This document shows, piece after piece, positions 7,790 to 15,454 of a stretch of 64,000 bases of DNA. Positions within the stretch are counted from its first letter, which is position 1; the number at the start of each line of letters is the position of its first letter. Source of the stretch: Oscillospiraceae bacterium (GTDB lineage Bacteria > Bacillota > Clostridia > Oscillospirales > Oscillospiraceae); NCBI GenBank assembly GCA_902798545.1, contig CADBWQ010000025.1, forward strand, positions 26,378-90,377. The letters are read 5' to 3'. The position numbers were made by a program, and so were the translations under genes. The notes under the pieces were generated by a model. That model saw only the letters and a list, made by a program, of their open reading frames with translations. It searched no databases and had not been told where the DNA came from.

Positions 7790-8533
7790 TCACTGTTCCT
7801 GTTCAGGCTCAGCCATGGTGCGGTAAGACAGTTCTGCCGCGCTGCGGTCCATATTGCAGCCCAGCCGGAAAAAGCGGACCTTCATCCGATCGATCAGTGT
7901 CAGCGTTTTTGCCAGAGCAGTCGGATCGGACGGACGATAGATCTGCTGCAGGAGTTCCGGCAGTGCCTCTGTCCCTGATATTTCCCGGATATGATTCTCC
8001 TGCGCCCGTTCGAGAATGCAGATGCTTTTCAGCGGAACTGAGATATTCGCGCTCAGGCGGTGTTTTCCGTCCCAGGGCGTCCCGCAGGCCACTACCGATC
8101 CATCCGGGAGAATCCGGATCAGCGGCTTGTCATCGTTGACCATCACTGCCCGCTCTCCCAGCAGTTTCCGCCACAGGCGGGTGTGCGTACTCTTCCCGGT
8201 CCCGCTCCTTGCGGTGAACAGATATGCAGCCCCATCCACCGCAATCACCGAGCCATGGAACAGAAATGCATCATAGTCCGGCATCTTCTCCGCGATCCTG
8301 CGGTAAACGGCGAGCGTCTCCAGATAATCCGCGGCGAAGTGACGGACCGGAATGCCCTCCACCTCATCCTCCCTTGCGGACTTCAGCCTCTCGAACTCCA
8401 GATCAGACTGCCGGATCTCCACGGTGAAGTCCTCCGCGGCATCCGTCTCATATCCGGCGCAGTAGGTATGGATCATCGGATAAATCGAAGATATTTTCAC
8501 TGTTCTGCCAGCAAAGCAGTAGTTCTGAACCAT
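7790..8533 (-). CDS. HprK-like peptide kinase (lasso-tailoring type)
   Basis: A 247-aa protein whose C-terminal half resembles HPr kinase. It has a P-loop ARSGTGKST (residues 108-116), an acidic VNDDKPLIR segment (133-140) and CGTPWDGK (150-157). It is shorter than true HprK and lacks that enzyme's N-terminal domain. In paeninodin-type lasso clusters the homologous kinase phosphorylates the hydroxyl of the C-terminal Ser; the peptide at 5566 ends in Ser. It is transcribed convergently with the nucleotidyltransferase, from an AAGGA site. General carbon regulation is less likely given the neighbours. Confidence 0.8.
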   Translation of the reverse strand: MVQNYCFAGRTVKISSIYPMIHTYCAGYETDAAEDFTVEIRQSDLEFERLKSAREDEVEGIPVRHFAADYLETLAVYRRIAEKMPDYDAFLFHGSVIAVDGAAYLFTARSGTGKSTHTRLWRKLLGERAVMVNDDKPLIRILPDGSVVACGTPWDGKHRLSANISVPLKSICILERAQENHIREISGTEALPELLQQIYRPSDPTALAKTLTLIDRMKVRFFRLGCNMDRSAAELSYRTMAEPEQEQ

Positions 8534-8771
8534 AGCTGTCCTTCCGTTCTCCCTGTACCGGGCAATCCCGGTCCTCCTTCGTTTTCTGCATTCGTCTCTG
8601 TTCCGTCATTATAGTCGCAGTGCGATCACTTTGCAAGCTTCCTGCACTCCCTTACCGATTTGTCCGGTCAAGAATGACAGTCCCCCGGGCGGCCCCTATA
8701 TCAGATGCACATTTCATAGATTCTGTCATAATGTACAAATTGGTTTTGTCATTTTTGTACAAGATCACATC

Positions 8772-8800
8772 TTGTATTTCACTTTCTTTTCGTGTATTAT
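8772..8800 (+). promoter_or_regulatory. Promoter of structured RNA copy A
   Basis: TTGTAT, 17-bp spacer, TATTAT; transcription would begin near 8807. The preceding 240 bases upstream of the kinase gene hold no gene that I can see. Confidence 0.65.
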
Positions 8801-8988
8801 GTAGACACTGAAAGAAACCAATCAATGAGTGGGGTTGAAAGGTTCACCGCTGAGGATCAAAAAAGAAAGTACTCCACAATCAGGTCTGTCCCACCTAACG
8901 GGAATTGCGCGAGTCGCAGATATTGTGTTATGGGTGTTTCGAGTGTTTGATTCAGCGGTTTTAATATAAAGAAAGCGGAGGTTAAAAG

Positions 8989-9018
8989 ATGTTAGATACC
9001 AAGAATTTAAAGAAGTAA
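8989..9018 (+). CDS. 9-codon mini-ORF MLDTKNLKK in RNA copy A
   Basis: ATG preceded at 6 bp by a full GGAGGT ribosome binding site; the stop codon lies inside the terminator stem. Copy B has MLDTKNSEK at the same place. Five of nine codons are identical, two changes are synonymous (ACC/ACG, AAG/AAA) and two are not. It may be a leader or signalling peptide, or a conserved RNA segment that only looks coding. Confidence 0.4.
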   Translation: MLDTKNLKK

Positions 9019-9060
9019 GTCCTGATTGTGTCTCAACTGTCAGGACTTACTTCTTTTTTT
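9009..9060 (+). terminator. Intrinsic terminator of RNA copy A
   Basis: Perfect 17-bp stem (9009-9025 with 9040-9056) followed by an uninterrupted T-run. It includes the stop codon of the mini-ORF. Confidence 0.9.
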
Positions 9061-9084
9061 CGTGTTTTTTATTCTGAACCGGGG

Positions 9085-9106
9085 CCTGCTGTGAAGCAGG
9101 TTTTTT
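9085..9106 (+). terminator. Second, short terminator after RNA copy A
   Basis: CCTGC-TGTGAA-GCAGG followed by six T, nested in an outer AACCGGGG/CCCCGGTT pairing (9077-9120). Copy B also has a second GC-rich hairpin plus T7 downstream of its main terminator. Confidence 0.7.
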
Positions 9107-9128
9107 CTTTTTCCCCGGTTCTTCTGTG

Positions 9129-9311
9129 TTACAGATGCTGGTCGCGTTTTACCCTGTTGTCATAGAACCAGGTCAATACCGGTTCCATTGCCGCCGTGAG
9201 CTTCATGTCAAGGTTAAAGAAGTAAACAACAAACAGAAGCGCAAGACCCGCTACAGCAAACAGACAGAGCTTCAGCAGAATGAGCAACAGTTTTTTCCCT
9301 ATTGTCTTCAT
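9129..9311 (-). CDS. Small single-pass membrane protein
   Basis: A 60-aa protein with a basic N-terminus, one strongly hydrophobic segment (about residues 8-32) and a short polar tail containing YDNRVKRDQ. It starts 14 bp after the dehydratase-like gene, with a good AAGGAGG site, so it is the last gene of the redox operon. I do not recognise a family. A role as membrane tether or small subunit of the upstream iron-sulfur proteins is conceivable but unproven. Confidence 0.6.
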   Translation of the reverse strand: MKTIGKKLLLILLKLCLFAVAGLALLFVVYFFNLDMKLTAAMEPVLTWFYDNRVKRDQHL

Positions 9312-9325
9312 ATTCAGGTTCCTCC

Positions 9326-10900
9326 TTACCAGGATTCCGCATCGTTGAGGATTTCAAGCGAAGGATCGACAGGCTCCTCGTTCATGACCGTGCGCATGTA
9401 GCTGTTGATCTGGTCACGGACGCCCTGGCGGGAAATCACACGGGGATCAAACAGGTCATGGGAAACCCAGACAAGGTGGATTCCCTTTTCACGCGCCTTC
9501 TCTTCGAACATGCCGTGCATGCCGTCCAGCGCCTTGCAGCTCATATGCTCCCAGAGGATGACCATATCGGCGTTAAATTCCTCCACGAACTCCCAAAGCT
9601 CGTCCAGCAGAACCTTATAGCCGCCGTGGGTACGGTTGCGCATGATCATGTTTTCCGTCAGCCATGCGATATCATAGATCGCCTGTTCGCGATTTTCCGG
9701 CGTATCGGTGTCGGCGATCATCCTGGTATTGACCATGGAGAGCATATCGGTCAGCGGCACAATGCCCCAGCAGTTGAGCAGCCAGACCAGGAAATCCATG
9801 TAATAGTGGGACTGCACACCCCAGATGATGGCACGATGGCGGTACTCATTGGCCGCCATTCTCTTCTTTTTGAACGCTTTTTCAGCCAGCGCGCTGATTT
9901 TGCGATCAGCATCCTCAAAAACTTTCAGACGTCCGCTGATGGCCATATAGTTTGTCTCGGTATAGAGAGCAAGGTTCGAGCCGAAGACCTGCGGATAGTC
10001 CGTACGGTTCATCTCCAGCCAGTTCAGGCGGCATTCTGTCGCATAGTTCACGCGTTTGGCACACTCAAAATAGTGCGTCCAGTCCCACTTCTCGCCGGTC
10101 TTCTCTTCGATAAAGGCGATGGCGTTGCGGATCTCCTGAGCCGCATACTCCTGCACGTCGTCCTCTCTGTGGCGCAGCGGCGTGGCAAGCTGGAACACCG
10201 GGATACCATCCTCCAGTTCCAGGCGCTTTGAGATGACGCTGTTGCCCATGAGGGAGCCATCACAGGTGGTGTTGCACTGCACGGCGCAGCAGCCAAGCAC
10301 CGGCGCATCATCGTCAATGGAGACACCGGCTTCAGCCTCGGGCATCGGGCAGACATCACCAGCCAGACCATACTCCTGAGCCACATCAATGTAGTGCAGG
10401 GCAGCACGCTGGTTGAGCAGCACGGGAATATATGTGGAGGCGATCTCGCGGCTGAGTGGGACGACTGTCGGGAACCCCATCATGATCGACTGCATTTCGT
10501 TCTCATCCACGAGGACAACCTTGCTGGAAAACTCTTTGTCGTTGCCGATCCGCCGGTCTCCGCGGAACAGCTTATCCAGAAGCTTTGCCACATCCTCCAC
10601 GATCAGATCCTGCTCCTCGTGGCAGATACGAAGATGCTCATTTCGCAGGCCCTGCGTGTGCCTGTCGATCATCATCGGCACAGCCAGATAGCTTGCCATC
10701 CAACGATAGCGGAACATGGCTTTGATATTCCGGGGCTTCACAAGCACAACCCGGAACATGGTGATCCAGTTGTGCAGCCAGCGGGAAAAGTCATAGGCCG
10801 TATCCACGACACCGCGCCACTCGCGGCGGCTCCTCACCCGGCCGTCGGTATAGAGGCTGCCGAGATTCTGTGTTCCGATTCTGTTTTCGTCTTTCATCAT
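9326..10900 (-). CDS. 2-hydroxyacyl-CoA dehydratase-like protein, larger subunit
   Basis: A 524-aa protein of the HgdB/FldC (HGD-D) family, whose members bind a [4Fe-4S] cluster and form the catalytic heterodimer of 2-hydroxyacyl-CoA dehydratases, benzoyl-CoA reductase or double-cubane-cluster proteins. It is longer than the usual ~380-430 aa because of an N-terminal extension. Cys-rich segments are visible: CPMPEAEAG and then LGCCAVQCNTTCDG. It overlaps the preceding gene by 4 bp; ATGATG gives two possible starts, the second having better spacing to GGAGGT. No ATP-dependent activase gene (HgdC type) is adjacent. The substrate is unknown. Confidence 0.8.
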   Translation of the reverse strand: MMKDENRIGTQNLGSLYTDGRVRSRREWRGVVDTAYDFSRWLHNWITMFRVVLVKPRNIKAMFRYRWMASYLAVPMMIDRHTQGLRNEHLRICHEEQDLIVEDVAKLLDKLFRGDRRIGNDKEFSSKVVLVDENEMQSIMMGFPTVVPLSREIASTYIPVLLNQRAALHYIDVAQEYGLAGDVCPMPEAEAGVSIDDDAPVLGCCAVQCNTTCDGSLMGNSVISKRLELEDGIPVFQLATPLRHREDDVQEYAAQEIRNAIAFIEEKTGEKWDWTHYFECAKRVNYATECRLNWLEMNRTDYPQVFGSNLALYTETNYMAISGRLKVFEDADRKISALAEKAFKKKRMAANEYRHRAIIWGVQSHYYMDFLVWLLNCWGIVPLTDMLSMVNTRMIADTDTPENREQAIYDIAWLTENMIMRNRTHGGYKVLLDELWEFVEEFNADMVILWEHMSCKALDGMHGMFEEKAREKGIHLVWVSHDLFDPRVISRQGVRDQINSYMRTVMNEEPVDPSLEILNDAESW

Positions 10901-12090
10901 GAACCTCCGTGAAGCTTCTTGATTTCCACACTCTCAATGAAGGCCTGAATACGGGTGCGGAGCTGGCCGACACCGGAGACGGTATAGGGACGGTCGATGG
11001 AGAGCACGGGATAGCCGTACTCATTACGCATAATATGGCTGCCAAGCATTCTGTCATAGGCCCACGGGTCGCAGAACTTGACCTGCTCATACAGGATGCC
11101 GTCAGCCCCGTACTCTCTGGCGAGCCGGTCCACATAGCTGCGGCGCTCCAGAAGCTTCGCCGTGTTCATATAACGCGGGCACTGGGCGCGGTACATATAC
11201 TGGCGGCAGATCTGGGTAAGCGCATCCTCGTCGTCCGTCAGCGTGATGGGATCTCTGCCCGGGAAAGAGCCGTAGCAGTAGCGGTCAACACAGACAAACG
11301 CGCCCGTCTCCTCCACGAGTTTGATGAACTCGGGGTCATCAATCTCCGAGCCGACCAGCGCCACGCGCACACGGAAGGGACTTTTCACATCCGGTTCGCG
11401 TTTTCTGAGTTCTTCCAGGGTTTCCTCCAGCCGGTCGATCAGCATTGCCTTGGGCGCAGCGTAGGTGGCCATGGTGATCACGCTGTACTCATAGCCGGTG
11501 ATGACAGGCTTCTCGCCCTTTCTGAATTCACCGATCGCCCGAATCAGCTCGCAGACGCGGTTGTGCTCTGTCACCGCCTTTCGGATAGCGGCATCGGAAA
11601 CATCAATGCCGAAGTTTTCCTTCAGCGGAGTGAGAATATGGTTTTTGCACTGGAGCACATAGAGGTTCAGGCCGTTATCGTCGGCTTTCATCGGAATCTC
11701 CATATGCTCATAGAAGAAGTGTTCCTTCCCCTTATCCATGGTATGCAGCAGTTCCATGTTTTCCGCGCAGCGGTTGATCATGCTGCAGCCGTCCGGTGCA
11801 ATCAGGCAGTCGGAAAAATTGTAACCGCCCTCAATGGCGCGCTCGAGCAGGGCGCGGCTGTATTCACAGAGGAAGCTGGTCATGTAATAGGTCGCCATCT
11901 CCATGGAGCCGGTACGCGGTGCGCGCAGACGCACCGAGAAGCACCCGTCAAGGTTCAGAAGCGGCTCCGGTGAGTTTTCACAGATGTAGGAGACACATCT
12001 TTTTCCCTCTTCCCTGGCCCTGACAACAAGCTCGTTGTTGGCTTCCTGAAGGAGATCCTCAAACCAGGTCAAATATTTGAGATCTTTCAT
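10897..12090 (-). CDS. 2-hydroxyacyl-CoA dehydratase-like protein, smaller subunit
   Basis: A 397-aa member of the same HGD-D family. It has the PEPLLNLDGC segment with Cys50 (matching the family PxExxxAaG region), Cys75 in CEYSRALLE, and Cys95/Cys102/Cys108 in CLIAPDGCSMINRC. These are typical positions for the [4Fe-4S] ligands. It is coupled by a 4-bp overlap to the larger homologue, so the two probably form a heterodimer. A possible AGGAAGG site lies upstream. Function as a radical dehydratase, a double-cubane-type reductase or another low-potential reductase cannot be decided here. Confidence 0.82.
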   Translation of the reverse strand: MKDLKYLTWFEDLLQEANNELVVRAREEGKRCVSYICENSPEPLLNLDGCFSVRLRAPRTGSMEMATYYMTSFLCEYSRALLERAIEGGYNFSDCLIAPDGCSMINRCAENMELLHTMDKGKEHFFYEHMEIPMKADDNGLNLYVLQCKNHILTPLKENFGIDVSDAAIRKAVTEHNRVCELIRAIGEFRKGEKPVITGYEYSVITMATYAAPKAMLIDRLEETLEELRKREPDVKSPFRVRVALVGSEIDDPEFIKLVEETGAFVCVDRYCYGSFPGRDPITLTDDEDALTQICRQYMYRAQCPRYMNTAKLLERRSYVDRLAREYGADGILYEQVKFCDPWAYDRMLGSHIMRNEYGYPVLSIDRPYTVSGVGQLRTRIQAFIESVEIKKLHGGS

Positions 12091-12119
12091 TGTATGTCTA
12101 ACCTTCCTGAAGATCGCAG

Positions 12120-12464
12120 CTAACCTGCCACGATCTCTTTAATGTTCATTTCATTGCCCTGCTGCAGCCATGTTTCCCCGCTGCCGCAGTATGGACAGGT
12201 CTTGCCGTATTGCAGAGTCGGATAAGTTTTCTTACAGGCATTGCACCAGGTTATGGCCGGAACGGTCTGATAGAGGAAACGGGCATGCTCAATCAATGGT
12301 GTTTTTTTCGCATACCATTTCCAACAGTCGGCAAGGTACTCCGGCTCAATGCCGGAGACCTCGCCAAACTCAAGGGTGACCGATTCCAGCTCCGTGAGAT
12401 CATTCTGCTTCATGATCTCCTCCAGCTGGTCAATGACGTAGGAAACGATACCAAGTTCGTGCAT
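12120..12464 (-). CDS. hypA: HypA-like nickel metallochaperone
   Basis: A 114-aa protein with the HypA N-terminus MHELGI, in which His2 binds nickel. The C-terminal zinc site is a pair of CxxC motifs (CNAC and CPYC). HypA normally delivers nickel to [NiFe] hydrogenases or urease. No hydrogenase, hypB or other hyp gene is present in this window. Instead the gene starts 6 bp after a large Fe-S flavoprotein and precedes two dehydratase-like genes, so it may have been recruited for metal insertion or redox coupling in that system. Family is clear; partner unknown. Confidence 0.88.
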   Translation of the reverse strand: MHELGIVSYVIDQLEEIMKQNDLTELESVTLEFGEVSGIEPEYLADCWKWYAKKTPLIEHARFLYQTVPAITWCNACKKTYPTLQYGKTCPYCGSGETWLQQGNEMNIKEIVAG

Positions 12465-12470
12465 GCTGTA

Positions 12471-15239
12471 TTATTTTCCGCTCATCTTTTTCCGGATGAT
12501 CTTGACCTCGCGCTGGGCGGCGTAGGGTACGATCATCTTGAACTTGTCTTCTGCCGGAACCATTTTGCTGTTCTGCGGCCGATCACGCTTGAGGTGAATG
12601 GCGTCGAACTCGCACTTTGTGGTGCAGATGCCGCAGCCGATACACTTGTTGGGATCAACGACACTGCGGCCGCAGCTCAGGCAGCGGGACGCTTCGGATT
12701 TGATCTGCTCCTCCGTGAACGTCACACGGTCATCTTTCATGGTACGGACTTTTGTCTTGTCGATGACAACAGCGCTCCGCGCAGGCTTGCGGATCTTCTC
12801 GGCGGGAAGCACGACGCTCTCCTTGTCGAGTTCCTTGAACTCGCGAAGATTGCGGTGGATGGTCAGAGTCTGGCCTACGTTGACAAAACGGTGGATAGAT
12901 ACCGCACCCTCGCGGCCGGTGGCAATGGCGTCAATGGTATACATAGGACCTGTGGCGCAGTCGCCGCCGACAAAGATATCCGGCTCATTGGTCTGGAAGG
13001 TCACCTTGTCATGGTTAATCAGTCTGCCGTCAGGTGTCTCAGCCCTGGTGCCAGCCAGCACAGCGCCGTAGTCGGAACGCTGGCCAATGGCGACAAGGAC
13101 ATTCCGGCACTTGACGGTTTTGGTCTCGTTCTCGTCATAGACCGGTGCAAAGCGGCCGTTGGCGTCACGGACAGAAACACAGCGCATCAGCTCGATGCCG
13201 GTTACCCTGCCATCCTCACCGAGAATGGCTTTGGGCGCCCAGGAGTTGTTGATTGCGACACCATCGGAGATGCCCGCTTCTTTCTCGTCAGGAACCGTGG
13301 GCATTTCCTCGTCCTTCTCCAGGCAGTAGATCTCCACCTTGCCGGAAGTGAGACGGAGTGCAGCACGGGCTACGTCGATGGCTGCGTTGCCGCCGCCGAT
13401 CACAACCACATCGCCATCGAGTTCAGTGAGGCTGCCGCTGTTCACCTTCCGCAGGAAGTCAAGACCGCCGGAGACACCGATGAGCTCTTCACCGGGGATG
13501 TTCAGCTTGGAAGCCTTCTGCAGGCCAACAGCCACATAAAAGGCCTTGAAGCCCTCTTCGCGCAGCTGCTGAATGGTGATGTCCTTACCGACCTCAACGC
13601 CGCAGCGGAACTCAACGCCCATTTCGCGCAGCACGTCGATCTCGGAATTGACAATTGCCTTGTCCACACGGAAGCTGGGGATGCCGTTGATGAGCATGCC
13701 GCCCGGCGCAGCTTCCTTCTCGAACACCACAGGACTGTAGCCCTCGATGGCGAGGAAGTAGGCACAGGACATGCCGGCCGGGCCGGATCCGATGATGGCG
13801 ACCTTCTGGTCAAACTTGGCGCGGGTGCAGGAATTCATGGGCGGGATATAGCGGTGCTCGGCTTTCATATCCTGCTCAGCGATGAACTTCTTGATCTCAT
13901 CAATGGCCAGTGGCTCATCAACGGTGCCGCGGGTGCAGGCGTCCTCGCAGTACTTGCGGCAGATGCTGCCGCAGACAGCCGGGAACGGGTTATCCTTTTT
14001 GATGAGCTTGAGCGCGTCGGTATAGCGCCCTTCGGAAGCCATATGAATGTAGCCCTGAATCGCAATGTGAGCGGGACATGCGACCTTGCAGGGTGCGGTG
14101 CCTGTCGGCCAGGTCTGGATTGAGCCGTTCTCGTTGCGGTAGTTTTTGTTCCAGTGGTCCTCGCCCCAGGCGGTGTCATCAGGCAGCTCGTGGCGCGGGT
14201 ACTGGATGGGGCCGTCCTTGGTGCAGAGCTTCTGGCCCAGGCGTACAGCACCGGCAGGACATGTCTCTACGCACTTGCCGCAGGCCACACACTTTTCCGG
14301 GTCGCTCTCGGCGGTATAGGCGGAGGCGGAGAGGTTGGGGGTATTGAAGAGCTGGGAAGTACGCAGTGCGTTACAGACACCGACCGCGCAGTTACAGATA
14401 CCAAAGATCTTGTTTTCGCCGTCGATATTGGTGATCTGGTGGACATAGCCGCGATCCTCAGCTTTCTGGAGGATCTCCATCGCCTCTTCATAGGTGATGT
14501 CACGACCGTGGTTCGTTTCTCTGCAGTAGTCGGAGAAGTCGCCGACACCGATGCACCAGTCAGCCTCGATATCACCGGAACCTTCCTCCAGGATACGCAT
14601 CTGCTTGCGGCAGGAACAGACGGAAACTCCGATATGGCCTTCATACTTCTTCAGCCAGTGGGAGAGATGCTCAATCGGCAGAGACTGGGAATGCGCCGGG
14701 ATCGCCTTCTCGACGGGGATGACATGCATGCCAATGCCGGCACCGCCCGGCGGCACCAGTTCCGTGACGCCTGCGAGCGGCAGATAAGCCATACGCTCGA
14801 AAAAGCGGGCCGTCTCCGGGAACATGTCCGCCTGCTCAGGCTGGATCACCATAATCTCAGCACTGCCGGGTACGAACATATCGAGAACCCAGCGTTTTTC
14901 GTGGTTGGGGTTTTTGCCGTCCAGGTTTTCCCAGTGATACTCCACAAGACCGCTCTCACTGATGGCCTGCAGAGCTTTTTCCAGGTACTCTCTGTCAAAC
15001 TGCGGGTTCTTTTTCGCAATCTGCTCAAAGGTCAGGGGGACGCGGCGTTTCATGGTCAGGGCGATATCCAGGATATCATCCGCCATTTTCTGGTCATACT
15101 TGGCTGCGGTAAACTTCAGCGCGGAATTGATGCCGAGATACTCAGGGGACTGTGGCGTGATCGCCTTTGCCCCGAGTTTGGTGGCCATGTAGTCTGTAAT
15201 CTCACGGCCGAGCTTTGCAATTTTTTGGTCTTTGGTCAT
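12471..15239 (-). CDS. Large Fe-S flavoprotein oxidoreductase (GltD-like core with ferredoxin domains)
   Basis: A 922-aa multidomain protein. The N-terminal ~290 residues contain several Cys motifs (GVSVCSCRKQ, GICNCAVGVCNA). A ferredoxin motif CVACGKCVETCPAG follows near 320. Next is a glutamate-synthase-small-subunit-like module with its own Fe-S region (APCKVACPAH). It carries an FAD Rossmann motif (IIGSGPAGMSCAY) and an NAD(P) motif (VIGGGNAAIDVA). It ends with a second ferredoxin motif, CIGCGICTTKC. It could pass electrons from NAD(P)H to the downstream dehydratase-like pair. GGAGGA sets the start. First gene of the operon; an inverted repeat lies just upstream. Confidence 0.85.
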   Translation of the reverse strand: MTKDQKIAKLGREITDYMATKLGAKAITPQSPEYLGINSALKFTAAKYDQKMADDILDIALTMKRRVPLTFEQIAKKNPQFDREYLEKALQAISESGLVEYHWENLDGKNPNHEKRWVLDMFVPGSAEIMVIQPEQADMFPETARFFERMAYLPLAGVTELVPPGGAGIGMHVIPVEKAIPAHSQSLPIEHLSHWLKKYEGHIGVSVCSCRKQMRILEEGSGDIEADWCIGVGDFSDYCRETNHGRDITYEEAMEILQKAEDRGYVHQITNIDGENKIFGICNCAVGVCNALRTSQLFNTPNLSASAYTAESDPEKCVACGKCVETCPAGAVRLGQKLCTKDGPIQYPRHELPDDTAWGEDHWNKNYRNENGSIQTWPTGTAPCKVACPAHIAIQGYIHMASEGRYTDALKLIKKDNPFPAVCGSICRKYCEDACTRGTVDEPLAIDEIKKFIAEQDMKAEHRYIPPMNSCTRAKFDQKVAIIGSGPAGMSCAYFLAIEGYSPVVFEKEAAPGGMLINGIPSFRVDKAIVNSEIDVLREMGVEFRCGVEVGKDITIQQLREEGFKAFYVAVGLQKASKLNIPGEELIGVSGGLDFLRKVNSGSLTELDGDVVVIGGGNAAIDVARAALRLTSGKVEIYCLEKDEEMPTVPDEKEAGISDGVAINNSWAPKAILGEDGRVTGIELMRCVSVRDANGRFAPVYDENETKTVKCRNVLVAIGQRSDYGAVLAGTRAETPDGRLINHDKVTFQTNEPDIFVGGDCATGPMYTIDAIATGREGAVSIHRFVNVGQTLTIHRNLREFKELDKESVVLPAEKIRKPARSAVVIDKTKVRTMKDDRVTFTEEQIKSEASRCLSCGRSVVDPNKCIGCGICTTKCEFDAIHLKRDRPQNSKMVPAEDKFKMIVPYAAQREVKIIRKKMSGK

Positions 15240-15274
15240 CAGATGCTCCTCCAGTAAAATACTCCATCTCTTTA

Positions 15275-15301
15275 TTGTTCATTCTGTTTTTGAATGAACA
15301 A
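15275..15301. promoter_or_regulatory. Inverted repeat upstream of the redox operon
   Basis: Perfect 10-bp arms TTGTTCATTC and GAATGAACAA separated by 7 nt, 36-62 bp upstream of the flavoprotein start. It lies in an AT-rich divergent intergenic region. Position and symmetry suit a repressor operator or a 5'-UTR hairpin; the regulator is unknown. Confidence 0.5.
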
Positions 15302-15383
15302 TATTTTTATTTAAACAAAACTCTTATGTTGTTCGCGACTTTGAAAAAAACATATTTGTACACAATCTGTCATCTGTCTGATA

Positions 15384-15412
15384 TTGACACCTGATATATC
15401 TATATATATAAT
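15384..15412 (+). promoter_or_regulatory. Perfect consensus sigma-A promoter of the second precursor-like gene
   Basis: TTGACA, 17-bp spacer, TATAAT, with AT-rich surroundings. Strong constitutive expression is expected. Confidence 0.85.
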
Positions 15413-15454
15413 GGCCTCTAGGTACAAAAACCTGCATGAAAGGGGCCAAATCCC

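Larger units (their letters stand above)
8807..9060 (+). ncRNA. Structured noncoding RNA, copy A
   Basis: About 250-nt transcript between a promoter and an intrinsic terminator. Comparison with copy B (53291) shows four shared helices. (1) A long-range stem, 8846-8853 with 8952-8959. (2) A crossing helix, 8829-8835 with 8871-8877, forming a pseudoknot. (3) Hairpin TCCC/GGGA, 8889-8903. (4) Hairpin TGCG-CGAGT-CGCA, 8906-8918. Helices 1 and 3 have different sequences but preserved pairing in copy B. The 3' part holds a 9-codon ORF. The class is not identified with certainty; the raiA-type RNAs of Clostridia are one candidate. Confidence 0.7.

Noticed and set aside
5566-8533. Classical lasso peptide cluster
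   Set aside because: Accessory families fit, but the B2 transglutaminase-like and C asparagine-synthetase-like enzymes and a Gly1 + Asp/Glu8-9 core are absent.
8807-9060. T-box, SRP RNA, tmRNA or RNase P RNA
   Set aside because: No T-box AGGGTGGNACCGCG element, no SRP Alu/S-domain tetraloop motif, no tRNA-like ends, and the length is too short for RNase P RNA.
12210-14123. 637-codon open frame on the plus strand
   Set aside because: It is the antisense shadow of the flavoprotein and HypA genes, which have clear motifs; long antisense frames are common in this composition and it has no recognisable domains.
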